A DNA stretch of 64,000 nt from Marivirga sericea (GCF_900177665.1 NZ_FXAW01000006.1:248001-312000), one strand, 5' to 3'. Shown: positions 28,274-38,752, counted from the first letter of the stretch. Translations and numbers: made by a program. Notes: generated from the letters alone by a model not told the origin.

Positions 28274-29398
28274 TCAAAAAACTTCACCATGTGTCTGCTT
28301 TATCAGTTTTTTAGCCAAAGAAGGGAATTTATTTACAAATTGTATGGATAGACCTGCTCTTAGTTGATTACCAAATAAATTTTGTGTTTTTCTTCCTACC
28401 CAAAGTCTTTTCGAAAAATTATGTTGCCATACTTTATCATACTCAGATTCCACACTCTCTCGATTCAACTCGCCATGGTAGAAATCAACAATGATTGAAC
28501 TTGCTAAGTAACCACTATGAATTGCCATTGCCATTCCGTTTCCACAGAGCGGAGTGATCAGCCCGGCGGTATCTCCGGCCATGAGCATATGATTTTCAAC
28601 GGAGGCTTTTTTTTCAAATGAAATCTCATTGATGACTTCAGGCTTTTCTAAAAGCATCTCCGCATTGAGTAGTAATTCTTTGAGAAGTGGGTTTTCGTAC
28701 AGTACCGCCTCTTCCATTGCCACTATATCTCCATACTTCTTTAGATTTTCTCTTCTACTCAAATAGCATATATTAACTTTATCATCCTCTACATGACTAA
28801 CTCCACAATAGCCCCCTTTAAAATTATAAAGGCCAATCACATCCTTTGGAAAATCAATTTTCGCATGATATTTCACACCCAAGAAAGGTGATTTCTTTTT
28901 AATAAAATTGCGTTCAAAGGTCTTATCAAGTTTTGACCTTTTTCCGTAAGCATTAATGACAAAATCAGCATTTAATTTCTGCCCCCCTTTGAGGCTTACC
29001 GTGAACTCGTTTTCAGCAAACGCAGTATCAATTACCTCTGTTTTAATTTTGACTTCTACACCTGCTTCTCGAGCCTTTTGATACAAAAACTCATCAAATT
29101 GGTATCGACTAATTCCAAAACCGCCTAAAGGCAAATCCAATTCTGCCAAATTTCCCTTTATATCTGATAAATTAAAGCGAGTAAGATCGGATGGATTTAA
29201 ATGTTCAGGAAATAAATCCATTCTTTTGAGGAATGGTTTTACTTCATTCGAAATGTACTCCCCACAGACTCTATGAAAAGGATATGTCTTCTTTTCAATC
29301 AGAACGGTGTTTATTCCTGATCTCTGTAAAAAAATGGAAGAAATTAGTCCCGCCAAACCTCCACCGACAACTATTACCTGCTTCTTATTTTTATCCAA
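28274..29398 (-). CDS. FAD-dependent oxidoreductase, geranylgeranyl reductase family
   Basis: A 374-residue flavoprotein. The FAD-binding loop VIVVGGGLAGLISSIFLQR is at residues 9-27 and the family Cys motif PFHRVCGEYIS near 41-51. The second FAD motif MLAGDTAGLITPLCGNGMAMA is near 272-292. Relatives reduce isoprenoid double bonds or hydroxylate aromatics and polyenes. No ATG is available near the fold start, so initiation is from a TTG at 29398 (DKNKKQVIVVGGG follows). It is monocistronic and divergent from the RND gene. A link to the UbiA prenyltransferase at 48 kb is conceivable but not indicated by position. Confidence 0.78.
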   Translation of the reverse strand: MDKNKKQVIVVGGGLAGLISSIFLQRSGINTVLIEKKTYPFHRVCGEYISNEVKPFLKRMDLFPEHLNPSDLTRFNLSDIKGNLAELDLPLGGFGISRYQFDEFLYQKAREAGVEVKIKTEVIDTAFAENEFTVSLKGGQKLNADFVINAYGKRSKLDKTFERNFIKKKSPFLGVKYHAKIDFPKDVIGLYNFKGGYCGVSHVEDDKVNICYLSRRENLKKYGDIVAMEEAVLYENPLLKELLLNAEMLLEKPEVINEISFEKKASVENHMLMAGDTAGLITPLCGNGMAMAIHSGYLASSIIVDFYHGELNRESVESEYDKVWQHNFSKRLWVGRKTQNLFGNQLRAGLSIQFVNKFPSLAKKLIKQTHGEVF

Positions 29399-29530
29399 AA
29401 TACTGTTTTTATATAACTCTTAAACACTCTCTTCGTCAAGTAGTTTTGTATTATAAAATTAAAATTCATAAAAATACTACATTCAAGCTGAAAAGCATGG
29501 TTTTTGGAGTGCCACGACTGGAAAAATCAT

Positions 29531-29538
29531 TACCTTTG
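29531..29538 (+). promoter_or_regulatory. Candidate promoter of the RND-ileS-lspA operon
   Basis: TACCTTTG matches TAnnTTTG and lies 16 bases before the preferred ATG at 29555. A TTTG at 29503-29506 is 24 bases upstream, slightly wide for a -33. Its position supports the later start codon over the one at 29504. Confidence 0.45.
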
Positions 29539-29554
29539 TGGCTTGTTTAAAAAT

Positions 29555-31993
29555 ATGTGGACAAAACTAGCGCATAACGTAATAAAATATAGATTGCCTC
29601 TGATTATCATTTTGGCCTTGGTGACCATCTTTATGGGTTATCGTGCTCGAAATGTTGAGCTTGATTATGACTTGGCAAAACTGGTTCCAGAGACTGATGA
29701 AGATTATAAAGCTCTAAAAGAATTTGAGAAAAATTTTGGAGTAGACGATAATATCTTAGCACTTGGTATTAAAGATAGTTCTCTTTATACTCCGCAGTCA
29801 TTTGCGCGACTTCAGTATTTCTCTAATGCGTTAAAAGACGTAAAAGGGGTTAATAACATTCTCTCTATTGGGAACTTACAAAAGCTTCAAAAAAATACTG
29901 AAGAACGGAAATTCGAAATGCAACCGCTAATTACGAGTTTACCGGAAGATCAAGGCACACTGGACAGTCTACTTCAAGAAATAAAAAATCAAAAGTTCTT
30001 CTCTTCGCAATTGCTTAATGCTGAAAATGGTGCTACAGCAATTATTATAACCTTAGATGAAAATATCTTTAACTCCCCGGAACGAGAAAGATTAATGTCC
30101 GACATTACTCAACTAGGTGATGCTTTTGAAGAAACAACAGGTATCGAACTGCACTATGCTGGATTACCTTTTGTGAGATCCACCATGATGAGCAAGGTTC
30201 GTCAAGAAATAATCCAATTACTGGTTTTATCGGTTATTGTAACTGCAATTATCTTATTAGCCTTTTTCCGCTCTTGGGATGCTGTATTATTTCCGTTACT
30301 GGTCATTTTCTCCGTAGTAATATGGTCAGTGGGAACGCTAGATTTATTAGGCTACAAAATCACAATACTGACAAGTCTAATCCCTACCATTATAGTCGTC
30401 ATAGGGATACCTAATAGTATTTATTTATTGAATAAATACCATCAGGAATTTGAGGAACATGGTAACAAAATAAAAGCGATCAGCACCATTACCAGAAAAA
30501 TTGGTATCGTTACGCTAATCACTAACTTTACTACAGCAGTAGGATTTTTAGTGTTAGCTTTTACTGACATCAAGCTTTTAACAGAATTTGGTATAGTGGC
30601 CGGAATAAACATATTTGCCACATTTATAGTCAGTATCATTTTAATTCCAGCAGTATTTTCCTACTTGCCTGAGCCTGGCAGAAAGCAATTGAAGCACATG
30701 AACTTCAAAATGACCGACTATGCTTTGCGATGGCTGAATAAGTCGGTTCATTATCACCGAACTATTATTTACTTTATTACCTCTATCATCATAATCTTTG
30801 CATTCATTGGAGGATTTCAACTGAATTCTATTAGCCACATGGTGGATGATTTACCTAAGGATGGAAAAACAATCCAAGACTTAAGATTCTTTGAAAATAA
30901 TTTTAGCGGCATTATGCCATTGGAAATAGTTATTGACACCAAGAATAAGAGAGGAATCATTCAAAGAAACACCTTAAGAAAAGTTGACCAATTTCAACAA
31001 TTTCTAGACAGTATTCCATCAATTAGCCAACCTATTTCGGTAGTTAACATGGTGAAAGCTGCTAGACAGGCTTATTACAATGGAAATCCTACCTTCTATG
31101 ATTTGCCGACTTCAAGAGATTATAATTTTATCATGCGTTATCTTCAGCAAGATGAAGATGATATATCTGTGATGAATAATTTCACAGACGAGGAACTCTC
31201 AACTATGAGAATTTCTCTGAAAATTGCAGACATTGGTTCCGACAAAATGAATACGCTCTTGGAGGAGTCTATTAAGCCCAGAATGAACGAAATTTTTGCG
31301 GGGGAAGACTTTGATATATCTATCACAGGAACAACTCCTATTTTCATCAAAGGGAATGAATACTTGGTAGAAAATTTGAGGTTTAGCCTTCTAATAGCGT
31401 TTGCCATTATTGCGATCGTAATGGGTATTCTATTCCAGAATCTCCGAATGATCATCATTTCATTAGTCCCTAACGTCATTCCACTACTGATCACAGGTGG
31501 ATTAATGGGTTATTTGGGTGTTCCGCTAAAGCCAAGTACAGTATTAGTATTTAGTATTGCATTTGGTATATCCGTTGATGATACCATTCACTTTTTAGCG
31601 AAATACAGACAGGAATTATTTGCCAATAATTTCTTTGTGCCATTAGCTGTAACGAAGACTTTAAAAGAAACTGGAAAGAGTATGATTTACACTTCTATCG
31701 TGCTTTTTGCAGGTTTTATTATTTTTATCACCTCAAGCTTTGGAGGCACAGTAGCATTGGGAGCATTAACTTCCACTACATTATTAGTGGCCATGCTAAC
31801 CAATTTACTAGTGTTGCCTTCTCTCTTGCTCACTTTCGATGACGGGAAACGTAATAAAGGAAGCCACCCATTGATTGAGCAATATGATGAGGACTTCTAT
31901 ATGGAAGAAGAAGATGAAGAAATTAATATTAAGAGAATTAAAAAAGCAGAACCTAGAGCTCCTTTCAAACCGGAAGGACAGAAAAATTCATAA
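29555..31993 (+). CDS. RND/MMPL-superfamily exporter
   Basis: An 812-residue integral membrane transporter of the RND superfamily (MMPL/SSD type). It shows the usual internal duplication: TM1, a periplasmic domain, then a TM cluster (IIQLLVLSVIVTAIILLAF ... VILIPAVFSYLPEP). The second half repeats this, with SLLIAFAIIAIVMGILF and the proton-relay-like SIAFGISVDDTIHFLAKYRQEL near 670. A charged C-terminal tail is present. Such proteins export lipids or hydrophobic compounds by proton exchange; substrate unknown. The start MWTKLAHNVIKYR (29555) follows the promoter box; the upstream frame from 29504 is not membrane-protein-like. The stop is 2 bases before ileS. Confidence 0.85.
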   Translation: MWTKLAHNVIKYRLPLIIILALVTIFMGYRARNVELDYDLAKLVPETDEDYKALKEFEKNFGVDDNILALGIKDSSLYTPQSFARLQYFSNALKDVKGVNNILSIGNLQKLQKNTEERKFEMQPLITSLPEDQGTLDSLLQEIKNQKFFSSQLLNAENGATAIIITLDENIFNSPERERLMSDITQLGDAFEETTGIELHYAGLPFVRSTMMSKVRQEIIQLLVLSVIVTAIILLAFFRSWDAVLFPLLVIFSVVIWSVGTLDLLGYKITILTSLIPTIIVVIGIPNSIYLLNKYHQEFEEHGNKIKAISTITRKIGIVTLITNFTTAVGFLVLAFTDIKLLTEFGIVAGINIFATFIVSIILIPAVFSYLPEPGRKQLKHMNFKMTDYALRWLNKSVHYHRTIIYFITSIIIIFAFIGGFQLNSISHMVDDLPKDGKTIQDLRFFENNFSGIMPLEIVIDTKNKRGIIQRNTLRKVDQFQQFLDSIPSISQPISVVNMVKAARQAYYNGNPTFYDLPTSRDYNFIMRYLQQDEDDISVMNNFTDEELSTMRISLKIADIGSDKMNTLLEESIKPRMNEIFAGEDFDISITGTTPIFIKGNEYLVENLRFSLLIAFAIIAIVMGILFQNLRMIIISLVPNVIPLLITGGLMGYLGVPLKPSTVLVFSIAFGISVDDTIHFLAKYRQELFANNFFVPLAVTKTLKETGKSMIYTSIVLFAGFIIFITSSFGGTVALGALTSTTLLVAMLTNLLVLPSLLLTFDDGKRNKGSHPLIEQYDEDFYMEEEDEEINIKRIKKAEPRAPFKPEGQKNS

Positions 31994-31995
31994 AA

Positions 31996-34900
31996 ATGGG
32001 TCAATATAAAGAATACAAAAACCTCAACTATGCCGAGCTGGCAGATGAAGTCTTAGACTTTTGGAACAAGAATGATATTTTCCAAAAATCGATGAGCACA
32101 CGAGAAGGGAAACCCACTTTTACTTTTTATGAAGGACCTCCTTCAGCAAACGGTACTCCGGGCATTCATCACGTAATGGCTCGTGCTGTAAAGGATATTT
32201 TCTGTCGGTATAAAACATTGAAAGGTTTCCAGGTTAAAAGAAAAGGTGGATGGGATACTCATGGTTTACCCGTTGAACTGCAGGTGGAAAAGGAATTAGG
32301 CATTACCAAAGAAGATATTGGCAAGAAGATTTCAGTGGCTGAGTACAATGACAGATGTAAAAAAGCTGTTATGAAATTTAAAGGCGAATGGGATGATTTA
32401 ACCCGAAAGATGGGCTACTGGGTTGATTTAGATGATCCGTACATCACCTTCGATCGTAAATACATGGAAACCCTTTGGCATTTGCTAAAGAAATTCTACG
32501 ATAAAGACTTATTATATAAAGGCTACACCGTTCAACCTTACTCACCAGCTGCTGGAACAGGCTTAAGTTCACATGAGTTAAACCAGCCTGGGTGCTACCG
32601 TGATGTAAAAGATACGTCCATCACTGCACAGTTTAAGTTAAAAAAAGACGACAGGTCGGCTTTCCTTTTTGAAGAAGAAAATGAGGATGTTCGCTTTATC
32701 GCTTGGACTACAACACCTTGGACTTTACCTTCCAACTGTGCATTGGCTGTAGGGGAAAAGATAGACTACGTGAAAGTGAAAACTTTCAATCAATATACTT
32801 TTAAGCCAGTATCAGTGGTGATGGCAAAAGATTTGGTAAACAGCCATTTCAAAGCGAAAGCCAAAGATTTGAAATTGAAAGATTATAAGGAAGGTGATAA
32901 ACTAATTCCTTTCGAAATAGCTCAAACTTTTAAAGGCAAAGATATAGTGGAATGCCGCTATGAGCAGCTGATGAAATATGTTACAAATGATGCCCTAGAA
33001 AAGAGCGCATTTAGAGTGATCCCGGGTGATTTTGTAACCACAGAAGACGGTACGGGTATTGTGCATACTGCTTCAGTTTTTGGTGCTGATGATTTCAAAG
33101 TAGCCCAACAAAATAATGTACCGGCGGTTATGGTTAAGGATGACCAAGGTAAAGATGTTCCACTTGTTGACAAGCAGGGACGATTTGTAACTGAGGTAAC
33201 AGATTTTGCAGGTAAATTTGTAAAGGAAGAGTATTATGATGATGAAACACGTAAAGATGCAGACTTCAAACCAACAGATGTTTTAATTGCAATCAAATTA
33301 AAAGAAGATAATAAAGCTTTTAAAGTAGAAAAATACGAACACAGTTACCCTCATTGCTGGAGAACTGATAAGCCAATATTATACTATCCATTAGATTCTT
33401 GGTTCATCAAAACTACCGCCATGAAAGATCGATTGGTGGAATTGAACAAAACCATCAATTGGAAGCCTGCTTCGACAGGAGAAGGTAGATTTGGGAACTG
33501 GCTAGAGAATTTAGTAGACTGGAATTTAAGTAGATCGAGATATTGGGGAACCCCTTTGCCAATTTGGGTCACAGAAGACCGAAAGGAACAGATATGTATT
33601 GGTTCTTTGGAGGAGTTAAGAAATGAAGTAAATAGATCTGTGGAAGCAGGTTTTATGAAAGAAGAATTGGCAGAGGATTTTGATTTGCATCGTCCTTATG
33701 TGGATGATGTAATTCTAACTAGTTCTTCTGGTCAAAAAATGTTTCGTGAACCGGATCTAATCGATGTTTGGTTTGATTCTGGCGCTATGCCATTTGCACA
33801 ATGGCATTATCCATTTGAGAATAATGAAACTTTTGAGAAAAACTATCCTGCTGACTTTATTGCCGAAGGAGTAGACCAAACACGTGGTTGGTTCTTTACT
33901 CTGCATGCTATTTCAGGAATGCTGTTTGACTCGGTAGCCTATAAAAATGTTATTGCAAACGGTTTAGTATTAGATAAAGAGGGCAATAAAATGTCCAAAA
34001 GATTGGGTAATGCCATCAACCCATTCGAAACTTTAAAGAAGTATGGTCCCGATGCCACGCGTTGGTACATGATCGCCAATGCCAATCCATGGGATAATTT
34101 GAAATTCAATTTGCAGGGAGTAGAAGAAGTGCAACGTAAGTTCTTTGGCACACTGCAGAACACCTATAATTTCTTTGCTCTATATGCTAACTTAGATGGC
34201 TTCACTTTTGAAGATAAAAGCATTCCCTTAGAAAAGCGTACTGAAAGTGACCGTTGGATTTTATCCAAACTCAATTCATTGAAGAAAGCAGTAGATGCTG
34301 CTTACGATGATTATGAGCCTACCCGCACTGCTCGTTTAATTCAGGATTTTGTTCAGGATGATGTTAGCAACTGGTATGTTAGACTAAACCGTAAAAGATT
34401 CTGGAAAGGGGAATACAATGAAGATAAAAAGGCTGCTTACCAGTCTTTATATGAATGTTTGGAGAGTATTGCCATATTGAGTGCTCCAATTGCACCCTTT
34501 TACATGGATAATTTATTCCAAAGCTTAAATACAATAAGCGGAAGAATGAAAGAAGAATCTGTTCACTTGGTAGATTTTCCGATAGCGGATGAAAGTATTA
34601 TCGACAAGGATTTGGAAGAGCGCATGTTCTTGGCTCAGCATATCAGTTCCTTAACGCATAGCATCCGTAAGGCACAGAAAATAAAAGTGAGACAACCACT
34701 TCATAAAATTTTGGTACCAGTACTAAGCGCCAAAAATCGTCAGCAAATTGAAGCTGTGGAGGATTTAATTATCTCTGAGGTGAATGTGAAATCTATCGAA
34801 TATATCGATGATGCTTCTGGTGTTTTGGTGAAAAATGTTAAACCGAACTTCCGTAAATTGGGTCAGCATTTTGGTCCAAAAATGAAGGCAGTTACCCAAA

Positions 34901-35358
34901 TTATCAATCAATGGGGACAAGAGGAAATTGCTAAAATTGAGCAAAATAATGCTTTCGAAATACAAGTAGATGGAGAAAATCATACGCTGACTTTGGAAGA
35001 TGTGGAAATCAGCTCTCAGGATATTCCAGGCTGGTCTGTTGCTTCTGAAGCGGGAATTACTGTTGCTCTGGATATTAGTTTGGATGATGATTTAAAAAGA
35101 GAAGGCTTTGCCAGAGATTTGGTTAACCGCATCCAAAACCTAAGAAAAGAAAAAGGCTTGGAGGTACAAGACAAGATCGCAGTAGCCGTAAAAAAAGGAA
35201 ATGATTTAGTAGATACAGCCATTTCGCAAAACAAAGATTACATTTGTTCCGAAACTCAGGCAGTTTCATTAGATTTAGCTGAAAATTTAACCGAAACCAC
35301 TACATTAGAAATAGACGATTTAATTGTTGAATTGTCATTAGTGGTGAAAAACCAATAA
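31996..35358 (+). CDS. ileS: Isoleucyl-tRNA synthetase, long KMSKR type
   Basis: A 1120-residue class I aminoacyl-tRNA synthetase charging tRNA-Ile. The HIGH-equivalent motif is GTPGIHHVMA near residues 53-62 and the KMSKS-equivalent is KMSKRLGN near 664. The editing domain lies between, with AWTTTPWTLPSN near 236. The length and KMSKR form match the eukaryote-like (type 2) IleS class rather than the E. coli class (about 940 aa). That class includes enzymes poorly inhibited by mupirocin (family knowledge). It sits between an RND gene and lspA with spacings of 2 bases each, so it is operonic. Confidence 0.95.
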   Translation: MGQYKEYKNLNYAELADEVLDFWNKNDIFQKSMSTREGKPTFTFYEGPPSANGTPGIHHVMARAVKDIFCRYKTLKGFQVKRKGGWDTHGLPVELQVEKELGITKEDIGKKISVAEYNDRCKKAVMKFKGEWDDLTRKMGYWVDLDDPYITFDRKYMETLWHLLKKFYDKDLLYKGYTVQPYSPAAGTGLSSHELNQPGCYRDVKDTSITAQFKLKKDDRSAFLFEEENEDVRFIAWTTTPWTLPSNCALAVGEKIDYVKVKTFNQYTFKPVSVVMAKDLVNSHFKAKAKDLKLKDYKEGDKLIPFEIAQTFKGKDIVECRYEQLMKYVTNDALEKSAFRVIPGDFVTTEDGTGIVHTASVFGADDFKVAQQNNVPAVMVKDDQGKDVPLVDKQGRFVTEVTDFAGKFVKEEYYDDETRKDADFKPTDVLIAIKLKEDNKAFKVEKYEHSYPHCWRTDKPILYYPLDSWFIKTTAMKDRLVELNKTINWKPASTGEGRFGNWLENLVDWNLSRSRYWGTPLPIWVTEDRKEQICIGSLEELRNEVNRSVEAGFMKEELAEDFDLHRPYVDDVILTSSSGQKMFREPDLIDVWFDSGAMPFAQWHYPFENNETFEKNYPADFIAEGVDQTRGWFFTLHAISGMLFDSVAYKNVIANGLVLDKEGNKMSKRLGNAINPFETLKKYGPDATRWYMIANANPWDNLKFNLQGVEEVQRKFFGTLQNTYNFFALYANLDGFTFEDKSIPLEKRTESDRWILSKLNSLKKAVDAAYDDYEPTRTARLIQDFVQDDVSNWYVRLNRKRFWKGEYNEDKKAAYQSLYECLESIAILSAPIAPFYMDNLFQSLNTISGRMKEESVHLVDFPIADESIIDKDLEERMFLAQHISSLTHSIRKAQKIKVRQPLHKILVPVLSAKNRQQIEAVEDLIISEVNVKSIEYIDDASGVLVKNVKPNFRKLGQHFGPKMKAVTQIINQWGQEEIAKIEQNNAFEIQVDGENHTLTLEDVEISSQDIPGWSVASEAGITVALDISLDDDLKREGFARDLVNRIQNLRKEKGLEVQDKIAVAVKKGNDLVDTAISQNKDYICSETQAVSLDLAENLTETTTLEIDDLIVELSLVVKNQ

Positions 35359-35360
35359 CA

Positions 35361-35960
35361 GTGAAGTACACAAAATATTTTTTACTGACATTCTTTTTAA
35401 TAGCCCTTGACCAAGTTGTAAAGCTTTGGGTTCATTTTAATATGGAAATGGGTATTGCTGGTCAAATCGAGGTCTTTGGCGAATGGTTTAAATTATACTA
35501 TACGCTGAATCCGGGAATGGCTTTCGGAATGCAGTTTGGTTCTGAATATGGAAAGCTAGGGTTAAGTTTGTTCCGCTTAGTAGCTATGTTTTTCATTGCT
35601 TATTACCTATATAAACTAGCAAAAGAGAAGACCCATCCGGGAGTTTTATGGAGTATGGCTGCAGTTTTAGCAGGAGCTATAGGAAATTTAATTGACAGTA
35701 TTTTTTATGGCGTCTGGTTTGACAATGCCCCTTATAATGCCATTTCCCCATGGTTTCATGGGCAAGTTGTCGACATGTTTTATATTGACATCTGGGAAGG
35801 GAGAGTAGCAGATTGGATACCATTATGGGGAGGAGATTACATTTCCCTTTGGCCAATCTTCAATGTAGCAGATGCTTGTATTTTTTGTGGTGTGACAGTG
35901 ATCTTAGTCTTCCAAAAGAAGTTCTTCAAGGCGGTAAAGAATGAGGTCAGCGAAAGCTAA
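35361..35960 (+). CDS. lspA: Lipoprotein signal peptidase (signal peptidase II)
   Basis: A 199-residue inner-membrane aspartyl protease that cleaves prolipoprotein signal peptides after lipidation. Four membrane helices are visible. The catalytic aspartates are in GNLIDSIFYG (near 111-120) and NVADACIFCG (near 170-179). The segment between them (WFDNAPYNAISPWFHGQVVD) is longer than in E. coli, as in other Bacteroidota. The start is GTG, 2 bases after the ileS stop. ileS-lspA linkage is common. The many lipoproteins in this window are its expected substrates. Confidence 0.92.
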   Translation: MKYTKYFLLTFFLIALDQVVKLWVHFNMEMGIAGQIEVFGEWFKLYYTLNPGMAFGMQFGSEYGKLGLSLFRLVAMFFIAYYLYKLAKEKTHPGVLWSMAAVLAGAIGNLIDSIFYGVWFDNAPYNAISPWFHGQVVDMFYIDIWEGRVADWIPLWGGDYISLWPIFNVADACIFCGVTVILVFQKKFFKAVKNEVSES

Positions 35961-36023
35961 AAGTAAATAATACCAGATTAAATAGAAATCAATAGCGCTA
36001 TAGATATCGTAGACATACTTTTG

Positions 36024-37505
36024 TTAGGCAAAGCTTTCATCAAAAAAATTGTCTAAGCTTTTTTTCAGTTCGAGACTAGAGTCCTTATTTGAATGAGTGA
36101 TAGTACCAGCTACTTTATCAAAATCGTAATCTTTACTCCAGTTTTCATGATTCTCAGCCAATTCCTGTATAGCCCTAAGGATAAAATTTATTTCAGAATC
36201 GGTATGAGTAGGATGAATGGATAATCGAATCCAACCGGGTTTGGAAGAATAGTCTCCATAATTGATCTTGTCAGTAATACTCTTGGAGTTTTCTTGCGTG
36301 ACATGAAGTAAATAATGCCCATACGTCCCAGCACAAGAGCAACCACCCCTTGTTTGAATTCCATATCTATCATTGAGCATTTTTACTGCTAAATTGTAAT
36401 GGAGATCATCTATATAGAAAGAAATGACTCCTAATCTATCTTTTTGATCAGCTGCTAAAAGATGCAGATTAGGAATACTTTTAAGCTTAGGCCATATGAG
36501 ATCTATAATTTCTTTCTCTCTTTTTTTAATGTTATCAACTCCCATCTCATCTTTCAACTGCATGCACATTGCAGCCTTTATGGTTTGAAGAAAAGCCGGA
36601 GTTCCACCATCCTCTCTGGCCTCAATATTTTCTAGATATTTATGTTCTCCCCAAGGATTCGTCCAATCTACAGTCCCACCGCCTGGATTATCAGGAACAG
36701 CATTTGAATACAAATGCTTATTGAAGAGGAGTATCCCTGTTGTTCCAGGACCTCCTAGAAATTTATGAGGAGAGAAATAAATAGCATCAAGGTACCCGTT
36801 TACAAACGAGTCAGGATGCATATTAATTTCTACATAGGGTGCAGAGCAAGCAAAATCTACAAAACACAGTCCATGGTACTCATGAATTAACTCTGCAATC
36901 TGCGTATATGGAGTCATTATTCCTGTCACGTTTGAGCAAGAAGTTATGGCAGCAATTTTCAATTTACGGTGATCATACTCTTCAATTTTCTCTCTAAAAT
37001 TCTTTAGGGAAATTAAACCATCCTCATCTGGCGGAACAATCACTACATCAGCAATGGTTTCTATCCAACTAGTTTGATTGGAGTGATGTTCCATGTGTGT
37101 TATGAATATTACAGGTCTATCCACATCCTCAATTTCAATAGCATTTTTAAAAGATTCATGGATTCTTAAACCTAATATTCGCTGGAATTTATTGACAACC
37201 CCGGTCATTCCAGAATCTGAAGAGATAAGAATATCATCTTTACCAGCACCCACATGCGACTTAATTATGTCTTGAGCTTTATGGTAAGCAAAAGTCATCA
37301 TAGAACCAGTAAAATTGGTGTCCGTATGGGTGTTAGCAACGAAAGGCATAAGGTTTTGCTGGATTCTTTCTTCGATTGGCAAGTACAAACGGCCGCTAGC
37401 AGTCCAATCTGCATAGACAAGAGGGATAGCACTATGAAGAGGTGTATTGATAACACTATCATAACCAATTATTCCTTTGCGGTATTTTGAAAAGTATTTT
37501 TCCAT
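36024..37505 (-). CDS. Class V aminotransferase, cysteine-desulfurase-like
   Basis: A 493-residue fold-type I PLP enzyme. The PLP lysine is in YFSPHKFLGGPGTTG (near residue 247), preceded by VDFACSAPYVEIN (the PLP-ring Asp). The C-terminal QTRGGCSCAGTYGHY carries cysteines where cysteine desulfurases have their persulfide Cys. It is longer than SufS/IscS (about 400 aa), and no suf or isc genes are nearby. It could therefore be a desulfurase, lyase or related enzyme with another substrate. It is monocistronic, with a long empty region upstream. Confidence 0.75.
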   Translation of the reverse strand: MEKYFSKYRKGIIGYDSVINTPLHSAIPLVYADWTASGRLYLPIEERIQQNLMPFVANTHTDTNFTGSMMTFAYHKAQDIIKSHVGAGKDDILISSDSGMTGVVNKFQRILGLRIHESFKNAIEIEDVDRPVIFITHMEHHSNQTSWIETIADVVIVPPDEDGLISLKNFREKIEEYDHRKLKIAAITSCSNVTGIMTPYTQIAELIHEYHGLCFVDFACSAPYVEINMHPDSFVNGYLDAIYFSPHKFLGGPGTTGILLFNKHLYSNAVPDNPGGGTVDWTNPWGEHKYLENIEAREDGGTPAFLQTIKAAMCMQLKDEMGVDNIKKREKEIIDLIWPKLKSIPNLHLLAADQKDRLGVISFYIDDLHYNLAVKMLNDRYGIQTRGGCSCAGTYGHYLLHVTQENSKSITDKINYGDYSSKPGWIRLSIHPTHTDSEINFILRAIQELAENHENWSKDYDFDKVAGTITHSNKDSSLELKKSLDNFFDESFA

Positions 37506-37853
37506 ACTACTATCACATAAGCAAAATGCTGATGCACTGCATTTTTAGCAATTTGTTCACTTAACGAACAAGATATGGCTTTTCCAAATCATTCACAATC
37601 GATTGAAATGCCTATTCGTTAAAAAACAGCAAACTATTTCTTTATTTTCTCTTATTTAAAAAGCCAGATATATTGAAATACCAAACTTCACTGATCACTT
37701 TAATCATCGATCGGAGCTTTACAAAAAGTAGATGCAAGAGAACAAAATTACAAAATGAAACTAGCGCTACAGGAATACTTTAATACTAGTTGTTATCAAT
37801 CATAAATCGCAAAAACCTCTGGATTCAGCTTGAATATTTTTGAACCAATTATA
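37506..37853. other. 348-base region without a recognisable gene
   Basis: No convincing coding frame. A 58-codon plus-strand frame exists but has no start codon in context and no family resemblance. An inverted repeat TTGTTC / GAACAA (about 37553-37570) lies about 50 bases upstream of the aminotransferase start and could be an operator. Confidence 0.35.
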
Positions 37854-38534
37854 CTATTCAGTGAATTTTTCCAACTGCTTAATACATTTTTTTTGAGCCT
37901 TAAGGATATCTTTATAGATATTCTTATCCTGCTCTGATTCATCAGCAGCTTCATATTCATTCACTGCTTTTAGGTAATACATTTTGGCGTTTAGCGCCTG
38001 CTCTACCATCATATTTACCTCCGCTAAAACAAAATATTCTTTGTAAGAAGGGTTTTCTTTTTGTTCTACTAACTCAATCACCTTCAATAAACAGGTTTCC
38101 GCTTTGACCCTATGCTTATCAGCAAATTTTATAGGTAAATCAAAATCTTTGAAAAGTAGCAAATGAGTAGTCGCTTTACTTTTTAGGCACAGCAAATTCT
38201 CTGGGTCTATCTCTAGGGCTGTATTGAAGTTCTTTACCGCTTCTTGTTCTTTTCCCTTTACAAACTGAAGTGCCACACCTTTGTAATAATAGCCATCTGA
38301 AGTCTCAGGAGATAATTTAATTAATGCATCTGCATAAGTGGCTAAACGATCAAAATCTTTTGCTCTTTCAAGAACTTGACAAGCTAAAAGCGTTAAATCC
38401 AAGTTTTTAGGTTCCTCTTCTAATGCAGGAATTATCTTGTTAAGCGAAGGCTTTACCTTCCCTGAATAATATAAAGTTTTAAGTGATTCGTAGGTATTAT
38501 TGTTTCCCTCTTTCTTGTTCTCCGCTGTGCCCAT
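37854..38534 (-). CDS. Tetratricopeptide repeat protein
   Basis: A 226-residue soluble protein without a signal peptide, built of helical TPR-like repeats: for example TLLACQVLERAKDFDRLATYADALIKL, then SDGYYYKGVALQFVKGKEQEAVKNFNTAL and PENLLCLKSKATTHLLL. TPR arrays mediate protein-protein contacts. A charged N-terminus (MGTAENKKEGNN) precedes them. No operon partner is evident; the nearest genes are more than 200 bases away on either side. Confidence 0.75.
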   Translation of the reverse strand: MGTAENKKEGNNNTYESLKTLYYSGKVKPSLNKIIPALEEEPKNLDLTLLACQVLERAKDFDRLATYADALIKLSPETSDGYYYKGVALQFVKGKEQEAVKNFNTALEIDPENLLCLKSKATTHLLLFKDFDLPIKFADKHRVKAETCLLKVIELVEQKENPSYKEYFVLAEVNMMVEQALNAKMYYLKAVNEYEAADESEQDKNIYKDILKAQKKCIKQLEKFTE

Positions 38535-38752
38535 TATTATCTCTGCTTAAATTTATTCAGACTCTATATCCTGAGTTATATTTCTGTATCTGAAATACAA
38601 AGTTACGAAACCTATGACTTATCAAAAATATATAGTGAATTCTATTAATAATTCTTTTGCCTGACAGCTCGCTTTAGGACTCTACATATTGCAAATAGAA
38701 CTATAGTAGGCTTTTGGAAAGCTAACTGCTACGAACAATTGAAAATCAGGAC

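Noticed and set aside
36024-37505. SufS in an iron-sulfur cluster operon
   Set aside because: The protein is about 90 residues longer than SufS and no suf or isc genes are adjacent, so only a cysteine-desulfurase-like call is supported.
37593-37780. 58-codon plus-strand open frame in the aminotransferase upstream gap
   Set aside because: No start codon in context, no ribosome site and no family resemblance; this length is expected by chance in AT-rich DNA.
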